A DNA stretch of 64,000 nt from Paucibacter sp. Y2R2-4 (GCF_025717535.1 NZ_JAJIRO010000004.1:1-64000), one strand, 5' to 3'; numbered from the stretch's first letter, positions 26,783 through 36,445 are shown. The notes: generated by a model not told the origin, from the sequence alone. A program made the numbers and translations.

Positions 26783-27436
26783 ATGGATCACATCCTCTTG
26801 CTTGAAGACATTCCTGAAATCCGCGCCTGGTTGAAGGCGCTGATCAAGCAGGTGTTCGCCAACGCACAAATCACCGAATGCTCGCGCGTGCAAGATGCTC
26901 TGAGCCTGGTCAACAGTCAGCGCTTCAATCTGGCCCTGCTGGACCTGGGTTTGCCGGATGGATCCGGCGTCGATGTGATTGCCGCGCTGCGTGAGCGCCA
27001 GCCCGAGGCGCAATCAGTCATTGTGACCATTCATGACGATGACGAACATTTGTTCCCAGCGCTGCAGGCGGGCGCCTTCGGCTATTTGCTGAAAGAGCAG
27101 TCACGCGAGTTGTTGGTCGAACAATTGCAACGCATGAGCCAGGGCGAACCGCCGCTGTCACCCTCGATTGCGCGCAAGGTGATCTCCTATTTCGCCAAAC
27201 AGAACCGGCCGCAAGCCGCGGCGCTGCTGCACGAAGTGTCGTTGACGGACCGCGAAACCGAGGTGCTGCTGCGCGTGGCCAAGGGCTTCACTTTGCCCGA
27301 GATCGGCGTGCAGCTCGGCCTGTCGCGCCACACCATCGCCGACTATGTGAAGCAAATCTACCGCAAGCTGAACGTCTCTTCTCGCGCCGAAGCCGCCTTG
27401 GAAGCACAGCGCCTGGGCTTGTTCGGCAGGAACTGA
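26783..27436 (+). CDS. NarL/LuxR-family response regulator
   Basis: A 217-residue regulator, partner of the kinase upstream. The receiver has acidic E8/D9, phospho-Asp in [13 protein letters not shown] and Lys in YLLKEQ; the C-terminal LuxR helix-turn-helix has [15 protein letters not shown] and [19 protein letters not shown]. The 129-bp gap before it holds no gene. Targets cannot be inferred. Confidence 0.95.
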   Translation: MDHILLLEDIPEIRAWLKALIKQVFANAQITECSRVQDALSLVNSQRFNLALLDLGLPDGSGVDVIAALRERQPEAQSVIVTIHDDDEHLFPALQAGAFGYLLKEQSRELLVEQLQRMSQGEPPLSPSIARKVISYFAKQNRPQAAALLHEVSLTDRETEVLLRVAKGFTLPEIGVQLGLSRHTIADYVKQIYRKLNVSSRAEAALEAQRLGLFGRN

Positions 27437-27467
27437 AGCCCAACCCCGATCGAGAGGATATCGGCTG

Positions 27468-27473
27468 GATAAT
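27468..27473 (+). promoter_or_regulatory. -10-like box 6 nt from the ruvA start
   Basis: GATAAT, then GGGCCG, then ATG. No Shine-Dalgarno sequence next to the start. Confidence 0.45.
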
Positions 27474-27479
27474 GGGCCG

Positions 27480-28052
27480 ATGATCGGAAGACTGACAGGC
27501 GTCATCGCGGAAAAATCGCCCCCGCTGGTTCTCATCGATGTGCAAGGCGTCGGCTACGAAGTCGACGTGCCGATGAGCACCTTCTACAACCTCGGCAATT
27601 TGGGAGACAAGGTCTCGCTGCTGACCCATTTTGTGGTGCGCGAAGATGCCCAGATCCTGTTTGGCTTCCTCAGCCAAGAAGAGCGCGCCACCTTCCGTCA
27701 ACTGATCAAGATCAGCGGCGTCGGGCCCCGCATGGCCTTGTCGCTTTTGTCCGGCCTGTCTGTGGCCGAACTGGCCCAAGCCGTCGCACAGCAGCAAAGT
27801 GCCCGCCTCGTGAAAGTGCCCGGCATCGGCAAAAAGACGGCAGAGCGCCTCTTGCTGGAGCTGAAAGGCAAATTGGGGCCGGATCTCGGCGCGCCCGTCA
27901 GCATTGCCAACGACAACCAGGGCGACATCCTGCAAGCCTTGGTCGCCCTGGGGTACAGCGAGAAAGAGGCCGCGCTGGCCCTCAAGGCCTTGCCGCCCGA
28001 TGTGGGTGTAAGCGAGGGCATCAAGCTGGCGCTCAAGGCGCTGTCCCGTTGA
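27480..28052 (+). CDS. ruvA: Holliday junction branch migration protein RuvA
   Basis: A 190-residue junction-binding subunit. It opens with [15 protein letters not shown], carries two helix-hairpin-helix motifs ([18 protein letters not shown] and [16 protein letters not shown]), and ends in a UBA-like domain ([19 protein letters not shown]) that contacts RuvB. It forms the branch migration motor with RuvB, encoded 22 bp downstream. ruvC is not adjacent. Confidence 0.98.
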   Translation: MIGRLTGVIAEKSPPLVLIDVQGVGYEVDVPMSTFYNLGNLGDKVSLLTHFVVREDAQILFGFLSQEERATFRQLIKISGVGPRMALSLLSGLSVAELAQAVAQQQSARLVKVPGIGKKTAERLLLELKGKLGPDLGAPVSIANDNQGDILQALVALGYSEKEAALALKALPPDVGVSEGIKLALKALSR

Positions 28053-28074
28053 ATAGCCGGCCAAGCCTCTTGTC

Positions 28075-29145
28075 ATGAGCATACAAACCGACGACTTTGC
28101 CAGCCCGTTCAGCCCGCCAAGCGCGACACGGGTGATCAGCGCCGCGCCAGCCTCTCCCAAGGAGGAAGCGATTGAGCGCGCGCTGCGACCCAAATTGCTG
28201 GACGAATACGTCGGCCAGACCAAGGCGCGCGAGCAATTGGAGATCTTCATAGGCGCCGCCCGCAAGCGCGACGAAGCTATGGATCATGTGCTGCTGTTCG
28301 GTCCGCCAGGCCTGGGCAAGACCACCTTGTCCCACATCATCGCCGCGGAGTTGGGCGTGAACCTGCGCCAGACCTCGGGGCCTGTTTTGGAGAAACCCAA
28401 AGACCTGGCGGCCATCCTGACCAATCTCGAGAAGAACGATGTGCTCTTCATCGACGAGATTCACCGGCTCTCACCGGTGGTGGAAGAAATCCTCTACCCG
28501 GCGCTGGAGGACTACCAGATCGACATCATGATCGGCGAAGGCCCAGCCGCCCGCTCCATCAAACTGGACCTGCAGCCCTTCACCTTGGTTGGCGCCACCA
28601 CCCGCGCCGGCATGCTGACGAACCCGCTGCGCGACCGCTTTGGCATCGTGGCGCGGCTCGAGTTCTATACCGATGTCGAACTGCAACGCATCGTCACCCG
28701 ATCCGCTGCCCTGCTGAACACGCCGATGGATGCGGAAGGGGCGATGGAAATTGCCCGTCGCTCACGCGGCACCCCGCGTATCGCCAACCGTTTGCTGCGC
28801 CGTGTCCGAGATTACGCCGAGGTCAAAGGCAATGGCCATATCGGCAAAAACATTGCCGACAAAGCCCTGGCCATGCTGGATGTGGACCCGCGCGGCTTCG
28901 ACCTGATGGACCGCAAATTACTGGAAGCCATCGTGCACCGCTTTGACGGCGGGCCCGTTGGGCTGGAGAACGTTGCGTCCGCCATTGGCGAAGAAGCCGG
29001 CACCATCGAAGACGTGATCGAGCCCTATTTGATTCAACAAGGCTTTTTGCAGCGCACACCGCGTGGCCGCATTGCCACCTTGGCCGCCTTCAGGCATTTG
29101 GGAGTTACACCTCCGAAAGCCAGTGGCGCTTTGTTCGAAGAGTAG
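28075..29145 (+). CDS. ruvB: Holliday junction branch migration helicase RuvB
   Basis: A 356-residue AAA+ motor. Walker A is [13 protein letters not shown], Walker B is [10 protein letters not shown], sensor 1 is [11 protein letters not shown], the arginine finger is in LRDRFGI, and the winged-helix C-terminus contains TPRGRIAT. It pumps DNA through the junction held by RuvA. A bidirectional terminator follows 57 bp after the stop. Confidence 0.98.
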   Translation: MSIQTDDFASPFSPPSATRVISAAPASPKEEAIERALRPKLLDEYVGQTKAREQLEIFIGAARKRDEAMDHVLLFGPPGLGKTTLSHIIAAELGVNLRQTSGPVLEKPKDLAAILTNLEKNDVLFIDEIHRLSPVVEEILYPALEDYQIDIMIGEGPAARSIKLDLQPFTLVGATTRAGMLTNPLRDRFGIVARLEFYTDVELQRIVTRSAALLNTPMDAEGAMEIARRSRGTPRIANRLLRRVRDYAEVKGNGHIGKNIADKALAMLDVDPRGFDLMDRKLLEAIVHRFDGGPVGLENVASAIGEEAGTIEDVIEPYLIQQGFLQRTPRGRIATLAAFRHLGVTPPKASGALFEE

Positions 29146-29201
29146 CAAGCAGCCGCCGCCTGTCAACCGGCGGCTATTCCCAAGCCCGCCTCTTTAGGCA
29201 T

Positions 29202-29230
29202 AAAAAAAGCGACCCGAAGGTCGCTTTTTT
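29202..29230. terminator. Bidirectional terminator between ruvB and the porin gene
   Basis: Stem GCGACC/GGTCGC with CGAA tetraloop, flanked by seven A on the left and six T on the right, so it can stop both the rightward ruvAB and leftward porin transcripts. Confidence 0.9.
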
Positions 29231-29247
29231 GATTCTGTCGCGAACGA

Positions 29248-30183
29248 TCAGAAGTTGTGGCGGACGCCAACAGCGAAGGAGTCCAGGTCGCCCATCTTGG
29301 TGTTGTTGACGTCCACAGCAGTGTAGAAGCCATACACCTTGGTGCGCTTGCTCAGGTTGTAGTTGTAAGCCACGGTGTATTGCTTGGCTCCGTTGTTGCC
29401 AAACGAACCACCAGCCTTGGTGCCACCAACGTTCAGGTGGAACTCAGACGCGCCCAGCGCGTACATGGCAGACACGCGGCCAACGTCACGGGTGGCATTG
29501 CTGCCCACGCCCATGTCCTCACGCTGGTAGTAGCCGCCGAAAGTGAAAGCACCCAGCTCATACAGGCCGCGGACTGCGAACTGCTTGGCTTCGCCTTGCT
29601 TGCTGTAGCCAGCGCCCAGATGCACAGGACCCATGTCGTAGTTAGCCGACAGGTCGAAGGCGCGCTCGTCGCCCTTGGCGCCTTCACCAGCGTGAGCGGT
29701 GATTTCAGCAGAGAAACCAGCGTAGGTCGGGGTGAAGTAGCCAACCTTGTTGGTGCTTGTCCAACCAGCGCCCGAGTACAACTTGTCTTCCGAGTTGCCG
29801 GTGTCGTGGTTGTGCATGGAGATGTAGTCAGCGGTCGCGAAGTACGAACCGTTGGTCCAACGACCCAGCTTGACTGCACCGAAGTTACCGCTCAGTTGAA
29901 CAGCAGCTTCACGGTTCCAGAAGGCAGAGTTCGAAGCCTTGCCGTCATCGGAGTTCAGGCCGTGTTCCAGCAGGAACTGAGCCTTCAGGCCGCCGCCCAG
30001 ATCTTCCGTGCCCTTGAAGCCCAGGCGCGAGTTGTTGTTGAACACGGTCGCAACGCGATCGCCGCCGTTCGTGGAAATGCTTTCCACGGAAGTATTGATA
30101 CGGCCCCACAGGGTGACCGAGCTTTGAGCGAATGCGGGGGCGGCGAATGCTGCAACAGCTGCCACGAGAGCGATCTTTTTCAT
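29248..30183 (-). CDS. Gram-negative general porin (porin_4 family)
   Basis: A 311-residue outer-membrane trimeric beta-barrel pore. A clear 19-residue signal peptide ends in PAFAQ, followed by SSVTLWGRI and the family pattern SRLGFKGTEDLGGGLKAQFLLE. It ends in Phe (VGVRHNF), the outer-membrane assembly signal. ATG at 30183 gives the normal signal peptide; a frame to 30240 is rejected. A -10-like TATACT (30250-30255, minus) suggests a leader of about 60 nt. Codon use is that of a highly expressed gene. Confidence 0.96.
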   Translation of the reverse strand: MKKIALVAAVAAFAAPAFAQSSVTLWGRINTSVESISTNGGDRVATVFNNNSRLGFKGTEDLGGGLKAQFLLEHGLNSDDGKASNSAFWNREAAVQLSGNFGAVKLGRWTNGSYFATADYISMHNHDTGNSEDKLYSGAGWTSTNKVGYFTPTYAGFSAEITAHAGEGAKGDERAFDLSANYDMGPVHLGAGYSKQGEAKQFAVRGLYELGAFTFGGYYQREDMGVGSNATRDVGRVSAMYALGASEFHLNVGGTKAGGSFGNNGAKQYTVAYNYNLSKRTKVYGFYTAVDVNNTKMGDLDSFAVGVRHNF

Positions 30184-30249
30184 CGTATGCCTTTGTGAGT
30201 TGAAATTGAGCTGAGCTTGAGGGCCCGGTCTTCTGCGCAATGTGGCGTG

Positions 30250-30255
30250 AGTATA
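30250..30255 (-). promoter_or_regulatory. Probable -10 box of the porin promoter
   Basis: TATACT on the minus strand about 67 bp before the porin ATG; the -35 region is weak. The rest of 30184-30449 shows no gene. Confidence 0.4.
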
Positions 30256-30449
30256 GAAGTCACCGGCGGAGCCCGCAGCATTTCGACGCGAAATTGCAAC
30301 ACTTAACTGCTACACCCCTAAGCATGCGCTCTAGCACTTGTCAGAGACGCAAAAAAGTAACGGGCAGCCTCTGCGTGACCGCGAGCAAATAGGCCGTCGC
30401 AGCACTCCTGCAAACGCGAATCATGCGCTTGCTCAGGGAGCTTTTGGCA

Positions 30450-31094
30450 CTAGGCCTCGCACTCCAAACCGTCGAGATGTGCGTGGTCATGCCAGCCGAT
30501 CAGGCGAAAACCACCTGAGGCATACAAAAGTCGGTTGATGCTGGCATTGCCCAAAACCCAGCTGCGCGGCGCTTGTAAAGATTGACCCGTCGCAGCTCGG
30601 TAGAGACAGTCCAGCACCCCACCATGGCTGACCACCACCAAAGTCTGGCCCTGGTGCGCTTCGGCCAGCCTCTGCAGAGCAGCGACGCTGCGCCGGTAAA
30701 AATCACCCAGTGACTCTCCGCCTGGCGGACCGAAGTCCTCCTCGCGCCGGCGCCAACGCTCACTTTGCTCGGGCGACTGTTCGGTAATCTGTTGCCAAGT
30801 CAGGCCCTCAAAAACGCCAAATGCCCGTTCCCGTAAATCAGGGTCCAACTGCAAGGCCGGCAAGTCGGGGCGAAGCTGAAAAAGCGCTTCGGCGGTCTGT
30901 GCCGCACGTGACAAATCACTTGCGTAAACCGCATCAATCGTTTCGTCCTGCAAAGCCTTGGCCAAACGCTCAGCCTGCAGCACGCCCAAAGGGCTTAGGC
31001 CAATGTCGGTATGCCCTTGGATTCGGGCGGCACGGTTCCACAAGGTCTCGCCGTGCCGGATGGCAAGAATGCGTGTACTGCTGTCGAGCGGCAT
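30450..31094 (-). CDS. Histidine phosphatase superfamily protein (phosphoglycerate-mutase-like)
   Basis: A 214-residue enzyme of the branch-1 histidine phosphatases. The phospho-His lies in LAIRHGETLWN, the second His in VVSHGGVLD, and GHTDIGLSPLG and SDLSRAAQTAEAL are typical. It could be a broad phosphatase or a cofactor-dependent phosphoglycerate mutase-like or alpha-ribazole phosphatase; there is no cobalamin gene nearby. ATG 31094 directly follows the stop of the DUF1840 gene (after a GTG), so they are one operon. Confidence 0.92.
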   Translation of the reverse strand: MPLDSSTRILAIRHGETLWNRAARIQGHTDIGLSPLGVLQAERLAKALQDETIDAVYASDLSRAAQTAEALFQLRPDLPALQLDPDLRERAFGVFEGLTWQQITEQSPEQSERWRRREEDFGPPGGESLGDFYRRSVAALQRLAEAHQGQTLVVVSHGGVLDCLYRAATGQSLQAPRSWVLGNASINRLLYASGGFRLIGWHDHAHLDGLECEA

Positions 31095-31097
31095 CAC

Positions 31098-31421
31098 TCA
31101 AACGCCCCAAAGCACCGGTTCACCCTCTGTGTGACTGTGGCGCATCAACTCAATCAAAGGCCACACCCGTTGCCGCAGGCTGATGCCTTCGCGCCGGGGA
31201 GCTGGCTCGCCGGCCGCCAGGGCTTCGGCCTGAACAGCAGCGAAAGCGGCATCGTCATCTTTTGCGGCCTGCTCCAACTGATGCATCGCCAGCGGTAGAT
31301 CATCAGCAGGCAGCAGGCCTTGCGCCGAGGGTTCTCGGCCCATGAGGGTCAGCATCTGATCCCCTTGTGGGCCCAGCATGATGACGTCAGCGCCCGCCTT
31401 TGACTTGAACTTGTAAATCAT
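31098..31421 (-). CDS. DUF1840 family protein
   Basis: A 107-residue cytoplasmic protein starting MIYKFKSKAGADVIMLGP, with MGREPSAQGLL and a C-terminal LRQRVWPLIELMRHS, typical of DUF1840, a family found mainly in betaproteobacteria and of unknown function. A strong GAGGGAG ribosome binding site precedes the ATG and lies inside one arm of an inverted repeat (31425-31466). The phosphatase gene follows directly. Confidence 0.9.
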   Translation of the reverse strand: MIYKFKSKAGADVIMLGPQGDQMLTLMGREPSAQGLLPADDLPLAMHQLEQAAKDDDAAFAAVQAEALAAGEPAPRREGISLRQRVWPLIELMRHSHTEGEPVLWGV

Positions 31422-31424
31422 GGT

Positions 31425-31466
31425 GCTCCCTCAAGAATTGCCGATTGAGCACTATTGTGAGGGAGC
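31425..31466 (-). promoter_or_regulatory. Inverted repeat covering the DUF1840 ribosome binding site
   Basis: Perfect 9-bp arms GCTCCCTCA (31425-31433) and TGAGGGAGC (31458-31466). On the minus-strand transcript the upstream arm could pair with the Shine-Dalgarno arm and hide it. Whether both arms are transcribed depends on the promoter, which I could not place. Confidence 0.35.
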
Positions 31467-31510
31467 TATGTCGGCGACCGACGATCCATCTGGCAGACAG
31501 AATTGAGGAA

Positions 31511-31561
31511 GCGGGCTCTGGACATCAGCCACATCAATGGAAACCGATCTCCAGAGCCCGC
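31511..31561. repeat. 12-bp perfect inverted repeat just after the GGDEF-EAL stop codon
   Basis: Arms GCGGGCTCTGGA (31511-31522) and TCCAGAGCCCGC (31550-31561) with a 27-nt loop, abutting the stop codon at 31562. Without a clear T tract on either side it may be a Rho-assisted terminator or an mRNA-stabilising 3' stem. Confidence 0.55.
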
Positions 31562-33703
31562 TCAAACCAACAATCCGCCCATCAGCTTCATGCCAACACG
31601 GCCCGGCGGCGAGGGCGGAGGCAAGGGACGCCGCCACACCCGCTCTTCAAAGGCATGAGGCGCCAGCGCTGGGGCATACAAAAAGCCCTGAAACTCATCG
31701 CAGCCGGCGCGCGCCAAGAAGTCTTTCTGCGCCTCGGTTTCGACGCCCTCGGCAATGACATGCAGCCTTAGGGCCTGTCCCATTTGAATGATGGCGTTGA
31801 CGATGCCCGCGTCGCTGAAGTCCCCGGGCAGACCCTTGACGAAGCTGCGGTCGATCTTTAATCGCTGGATAGGGAATCGTTTCAGATAACCCAAGCTTGA
31901 ATAACCAGTGCCGAAATCATCAATTGACATGCACACGCCCAAGGCTGCCAAGGCCTGCAGCCGGTGCAAAGCCTCTTCGGCATCACGTAGCAGAATCGAT
32001 TCGGTCAGCTCCAGCTCCAAGAGCCCCGGAGGCAAGCCGGATTGACGCAAGACCTGGGCCACGGTGTCAGCGAACTGACTCTGCTGGAATTGCAGAGCCG
32101 AGACATTGACGGCCACCGGCATGCGCCAGCCCTGGCGCAGCCAGCTGGCGGCTTGCTCCACCGCCTGGCGCAGCACCCATTCGCCGATGGCCACGATGAA
32201 ACCGCTCTCCTCGGCCACCGGGATGAACTCACCCGGCGAGATCTCGCCACGCAAAGGATCGCGCCAACGAATCAAGGCCTCGGCACCAATCACCTGGCCG
32301 TTGCGCAGATCGATCTGCGGCTGGTAGTGCAGGCGGAACTGACCTTCCTGCAGGGCTTGCCGCATCGCATGATCCAAGCGCATGCGCGAGAGCAGATCCA
32401 CATCCTTGCGCGGCTGATGGAAGTGAAACGTCGAACGCCCACTTTCCTTGACCCAGTGCATGGCGCGCTCGGCGCTGGCCATCAGCTCCTCGGCATTGGC
32501 GCCATCACCGGGGAACAAAGCAATCCCCGTGCTGCAGGTGACCGTGAAGCTGAGCGTGTCGAAGTTGAAGGGCCGCGACATCGCCTCCTGCACCCGCCGT
32601 GCGGCGTTCTCGGCGCCACGCGCGTCGGCCTGGTGAATCAGCAGGGCAAACTCGTCGCCGCCCAAGCGCGCCACGGTATCCACCTCGCGCAGGCAAGCCT
32701 TTAGGCGCTCGGCCACCTCTTTCAACACCCGATCACCATAGGAGTGCCCCAGGGTGTCGTTGATCTGCTTGAAACGGTCGAGGTCAACATTGAGCAAGGC
32801 AAAGGGTGCACTCTCACGCCGCGCCATCGCCTGCGCATAGTCCACCCGCTCGGCCAAGGCACGCCGGTTCGGCAGGCCGGTCAACATATCGGAGTGGGCC
32901 AACTCATCAATACGCTGGTTGGCCGCCATTTTTTCGCTCAGGTCACGGAAGGAATACACCCGCCCGATCGGCCGGCCGCGGCTGAACTGCGGCAGAGACA
33001 CGCGCTCCAACACCCGACCATCACTCAGCTTGATCACATCGCTGCTCTGCAAGAGCGGCGCTTCTTCAATAGCGGCCAAACGCTGCGCGTAGGCGGCGCC
33101 GTCAATGACGCTGCGCCGCATCCAGGTCTGCACCGCATCGTCATTGCGCTCCAACATCAAGTCGGACGGAATGCCCCACAAGGAAGCAAAGCGCCGATTG
33201 AAAGAACGCATGCGCCCGGCCAGGTCGGTGACCAAAATGCCGTCGGCGGTCGATTCCAGGGTGGCCTGCAATTCGGCCACCAAGGCTTCGCGCTCTTCTT
33301 CGCTCTGACGCTGGCGGCTCAGATCGCGAATCGCCACCAACCAATAAGTCTGGTTGGAGCCGGCCGGCTTCACCGCGCTGATGCGCCGGGTCACCCACAG
33401 CATCTGGCCATTGGCATGACGCATCAAGGTATCGGAATTGAGGGTGGCCGCAGGATTGCCGGCCGCCTCCATCCAGAACATGGCGTCTTCCGGCGTGCTG
33501 GCCAGAGACTCGACCGACTGGCCCAGCAATTGGTCCGCGCTCATGCCCAGCAACTGCGTCGCCACGGTATTCACCGCCAGGATGCAACGGCTGCGCCCAT
33601 CCACCAGCAACGCGGCCTCCAGCAGCCCCTCCAACAGGGCGGCGAAAGGTTCAGCGGAGTCTGGGGTGTGGGGAGGCGAAAACTGCAGGCTGACCACGGT
33701 CAC
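31562..33703 (-). CDS. PAS-PAS-GGDEF-EAL c-di-GMP enzyme
   Basis: A 713-residue cytoplasmic protein: two PAS domains (about 15-130 and 145-260), a GGDEF domain with intact ARLGGDEFALL, and an EAL domain with intact GAEALIRW, ELELTESILL, IDDFGTGYSSLGYL and IAEGVET. Both the synthesis and breakdown sites look competent, so the balance is presumably set by the PAS domains. It has no membrane helix. The ATG overlaps the stop of the HD-GYP gene by 4 bp, so translation is coupled. Confidence 0.95.
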   Translation of the reverse strand: MTVVSLQFSPPHTPDSAEPFAALLEGLLEAALLVDGRSRCILAVNTVATQLLGMSADQLLGQSVESLASTPEDAMFWMEAAGNPAATLNSDTLMRHANGQMLWVTRRISAVKPAGSNQTYWLVAIRDLSRQRQSEEEREALVAELQATLESTADGILVTDLAGRMRSFNRRFASLWGIPSDLMLERNDDAVQTWMRRSVIDGAAYAQRLAAIEEAPLLQSSDVIKLSDGRVLERVSLPQFSRGRPIGRVYSFRDLSEKMAANQRIDELAHSDMLTGLPNRRALAERVDYAQAMARRESAPFALLNVDLDRFKQINDTLGHSYGDRVLKEVAERLKACLREVDTVARLGGDEFALLIHQADARGAENAARRVQEAMSRPFNFDTLSFTVTCSTGIALFPGDGANAEELMASAERAMHWVKESGRSTFHFHQPRKDVDLLSRMRLDHAMRQALQEGQFRLHYQPQIDLRNGQVIGAEALIRWRDPLRGEISPGEFIPVAEESGFIVAIGEWVLRQAVEQAASWLRQGWRMPVAVNVSALQFQQSQFADTVAQVLRQSGLPPGLLELELTESILLRDAEEALHRLQALAALGVCMSIDDFGTGYSSLGYLKRFPIQRLKIDRSFVKGLPGDFSDAGIVNAIIQMGQALRLHVIAEGVETEAQKDFLARAGCDEFQGFLYAPALAPHAFEERVWRRPLPPPSPPGRVGMKLMGGLLV

Positions 33704-34998
33704 GCCGCCAACTCCGTCGCGCCCAAGCCGCCGCCGGCACCGGCGCCCAGGCTGGGCTCAAAGAAATACGCAATGCGCGTGCGCGGACTCAAGTAGTCCA
33801 TCGACGCGCGCGGCAATTGCTGCGCTTTCAGGCTGCGACGAATGCCCAGATCCGGCGTGTCTTCCAGATTCAGCACCAAAGCCTCTTCACGCGGCACTTT
33901 GGGGTCGTGCACCATCACGCGCGGCTTCAGCGGGCGGGAAGAATTGACCGCCACCACCAGGGCAAAGCGGTCGTCGGTCAGTTGCACCGCCGAACCCGGA
34001 GGATAGACGCCCATCATGCGAATAAAGGCATTCAACATGGTGGCATCAAAGCGGTTGCGGCCTTGAGCAAACATCAGCGACAAGGCCTCGTGCGGCGTCA
34101 TTGCCTTGGAAGCGAGCAAGGGGTTGCACAAGCCGTCAAAACGATTCACCAAGGCCACAATGCGCGCACCAGCGCTCATCCGGTCCATATTGATGCGCTG
34201 CGGGAAGCCGCTGCCGTCGGCGTTCTCATGGTGCTGGGCAATGATCAGCAAAGGGCCGGGCGACAAGCCCATGCCCTGCGCAATCGCCACACCCTTGGCC
34301 ACATGCTGTTGATAGGCCTGCACCTCGGCGCTGGTGAAGCTGTCATCCCGATTGCGCAAACGAGCCAAGACTTCCAGCTTGCCCACATCGTGCAACAAGG
34401 CGCCCACGCCCAGATCCAGCATCTCGTCCCGGTTCAAGCCAAAGGCTCGGCCCAAAAGCAAGGAAATGATGGAGACATTCAGCGCATGCGCCGTGCTGCG
34501 ATCACCGGCGCCTTCATTGAGCAGGCGAATGTTCAGATCGCCTTCGATCAGCATCTTGTCCAGCAGGGCCGCCGTCAGCGCGGTGGTCTGCTCACGGCTG
34601 CCGCGCGGATCACGCGGCACCAGATCCATCACCTCACGGAAAGCCGCGGCCGCTTCGCCGTATTGGCGCTCGCAGAGCTGCAAGGCCTCGCGCTGCGCGG
34701 CCAGGGCGCGCCGATGCGCATCACGAGCGAGATCTTCAGCGGAGCTCGCCTCAGCACTTGTCATAGGCGCAGGCGTCACCGGCAAAGGCGTTGCATCCAT
34801 ATGCAAATCGCTCTTGCCTGGGCTCCAGCGCACCTGGCTCAAGCCGAGCCGGCGCAAAATCAGCAACTGATCCTCGGAAGCCAGCTTGAAACTGCTGAGC
34901 GGGAACGGATGCGACATCCAGCCCAGATCCAGGTGGATAAACATTCCCACCTTCAGCTGGCCTACATCGATCAAAGGATCGGCAGTTCTGTCCTTCAT
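33700..34998 (-). CDS. HD-GYP domain phosphodiesterase with DUF3391 N-terminus
   Basis: A 432-residue protein. The N-terminal DUF3391 region (VGQLKVGMFIHLDLGWMSHPF) precedes an HD-GYP domain with HDVGKLE and HHENADGSGFPQRI, where the GYP motif reads GFP. Metal-binding His and Asp residues are kept, so it should hydrolyse c-di-GMP or a related dinucleotide. It leads the operon with the GGDEF-EAL gene, putting two phosphodiesterase types and a cyclase in one transcript. AGGA lies 5-6 nt before the ATG. Confidence 0.93.
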   Translation of the reverse strand: MKDRTADPLIDVGQLKVGMFIHLDLGWMSHPFPLSSFKLASEDQLLILRRLGLSQVRWSPGKSDLHMDATPLPVTPAPMTSAEASSAEDLARDAHRRALAAQREALQLCERQYGEAAAAFREVMDLVPRDPRGSREQTTALTAALLDKMLIEGDLNIRLLNEGAGDRSTAHALNVSIISLLLGRAFGLNRDEMLDLGVGALLHDVGKLEVLARLRNRDDSFTSAEVQAYQQHVAKGVAIAQGMGLSPGPLLIIAQHHENADGSGFPQRINMDRMSAGARIVALVNRFDGLCNPLLASKAMTPHEALSLMFAQGRNRFDATMLNAFIRMMGVYPPGSAVQLTDDRFALVVAVNSSRPLKPRVMVHDPKVPREEALVLNLEDTPDLGIRRSLKAQQLPRASMDYLSPRTRIAYFFEPSLGAGAGGGLGATELAA

Positions 34999-35209
34999 AG
35001 TCTTCCTACGCCTGTTCGTTGAGGCGCCCTCCAGTCAAGCTTCGGCTCAATTTTGGCCAAACTTTAGTGCCTGAAGCCGTATTCCTCAGCTTCTACGCAC
35101 TGGCAGAAAATCATGTGCGAATTGTCACGGCGCCCAAGCTCCATCTGGCGCTGATCTGTACAGTTGCGCCAGTTTCCAGCCGGTACCCCCCTACCTTGAC
35201 GAGGATTTG

Positions 35210-36412
35210 ATGAGCCAAGCTTTGATCTGTGATGCCATTCGTACCCCTTTTGGGCGTTATGGCGGTGCCCTATCCTCGGTGCGGGCCGATGACCTGGGCG
35301 CGATTCCGCTGCGCGCGCTGATGGCGCGCAACCCAGGGGTGGACTGGTCGGCCTTGGACGATGTGCTGTTCGGCTGTGCCAACCAAGCCGGTGAAGACAA
35401 CCGCAATGTCGCGCGCATGTCGGCCTTGCTGGCCGGCTTGCCGGTCAATGTGCCGGGCTCGACGCTGAACCGCTTGTGCGGCTCGGGCCTGGATGCAGTC
35501 GGCACCGCCGCCCGCGCGATTCGCTCCGGCGAAGCGCAGCTGATGCTGGCCGGCGGCGTCGAGAGCATGAGCCGGGCGCCCTTTGTCAGCCCCAAGGCCG
35601 AAAGTGCGTTCTCGCGCAACACCGCCGTCTATGACACGACCATAGGCTGGCGCTTCATCAACCCCTTGATGAAAGCGCAGTACGGCGTGGACTCCATGCC
35701 CGAAACCGCCGAGAACGTGGCGCTCGAGTTCGGCATTGATCGCGCCGCCCAGGACCGCATGGCCTTGGCCAGCCAGATGAAAGCCGTCGCTGCGCAGCAA
35801 GCAGGCTTCTTTGCACAAGAGATCACGCAGGTCGAGATTGCACAAAAAAAGGGCGATGCGCTGATCATCAGCCGTGACGAGCATCCCCGCGAGACCAGCC
35901 TGGAGGCCTTGGCCAAACTCAAACCGATTGTTCACGCGCAGGGCACGGTGACAGCCGGCAATGCGTCCGGTGTGAATGACGGCGCTTGCGCCCTGCTGCT
36001 GGCCAGCGAAGCGGCCGCCGCCAAACACGGCCTGACGCCGCGCGCTCGCGTCGTCGGCATGGCCACGGCCGGCGTCGCCCCTCGCATCATGGGCATTGGC
36101 CCCGCCCCGGCCAGCCTTAAGGTGCTGGCCATGACCGGGCTGAGCCTGGCCCAGATGGATGTGATCGAATTGAATGAGGCCTTTGCCGCCCAAGGCCTGG
36201 CGGTCTTGCGGCAACTCGGCCTGGCGGACGAGGATCCGCGCGTCAATCCCAACGGCGGCGCCATCGCCCTGGGTCATCCACTCGGCGCCAGCGGTGCCCG
36301 CCTGGTGACCACGGCCGTCAATCAACTGCGCCGCAGCGGCGGCCGCTATGCCTTGTGCACCATGTGCATCGGGGTTGGCCAAGGCATTGCTTTGATTATT
36401 GAGCGAGTCTGA
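35210..36412 (+). CDS. pcaF: 3-oxoadipyl-CoA/acetyl-CoA thiolase
   Basis: A 400-residue thiolase of the PcaF/PaaJ type, which cleaves 3-oxoadipyl-CoA into succinyl-CoA and acetyl-CoA at the end of the beta-ketoadipate and phenylacetate routes. The nucleophile Cys is in NRLCGSGLDAVGTA, the catalytic His in LGHPLGASGARL and the second Cys in CTMCIGVGQG. MSQALICDAIRTPFGRYGGAL is typical of PcaF. ATG 35210 follows GAGG by 5 nt; a TTG start at 35207 is unlikely. An IclR regulator of the PcaR type follows. A general acetoacetyl-CoA thiolase is the alternative. Confidence 0.85.
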   Translation: MSQALICDAIRTPFGRYGGALSSVRADDLGAIPLRALMARNPGVDWSALDDVLFGCANQAGEDNRNVARMSALLAGLPVNVPGSTLNRLCGSGLDAVGTAARAIRSGEAQLMLAGGVESMSRAPFVSPKAESAFSRNTAVYDTTIGWRFINPLMKAQYGVDSMPETAENVALEFGIDRAAQDRMALASQMKAVAAQQAGFFAQEITQVEIAQKKGDALIISRDEHPRETSLEALAKLKPIVHAQGTVTAGNASGVNDGACALLLASEAAAAKHGLTPRARVVGMATAGVAPRIMGIGPAPASLKVLAMTGLSLAQMDVIELNEAFAAQGLAVLRQLGLADEDPRVNPNGGAIALGHPLGASGARLVTTAVNQLRRSGGRYALCTMCIGVGQGIALIIERV

Positions 36413-36421
36413 CCCTGACGA

Positions 36422-36445
36422 GCTGACCCGCCCAAACGGGTCAGC
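36422..36445 (+). terminator. GC-rich hairpin after the thiolase gene
   Basis: Nine-bp arms GCTGACCCG and CGGGTCAGC with a 6-nt loop, 9 bp after the stop. No T tract follows, so it may act with Rho or only protect the mRNA end. Confidence 0.5.
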
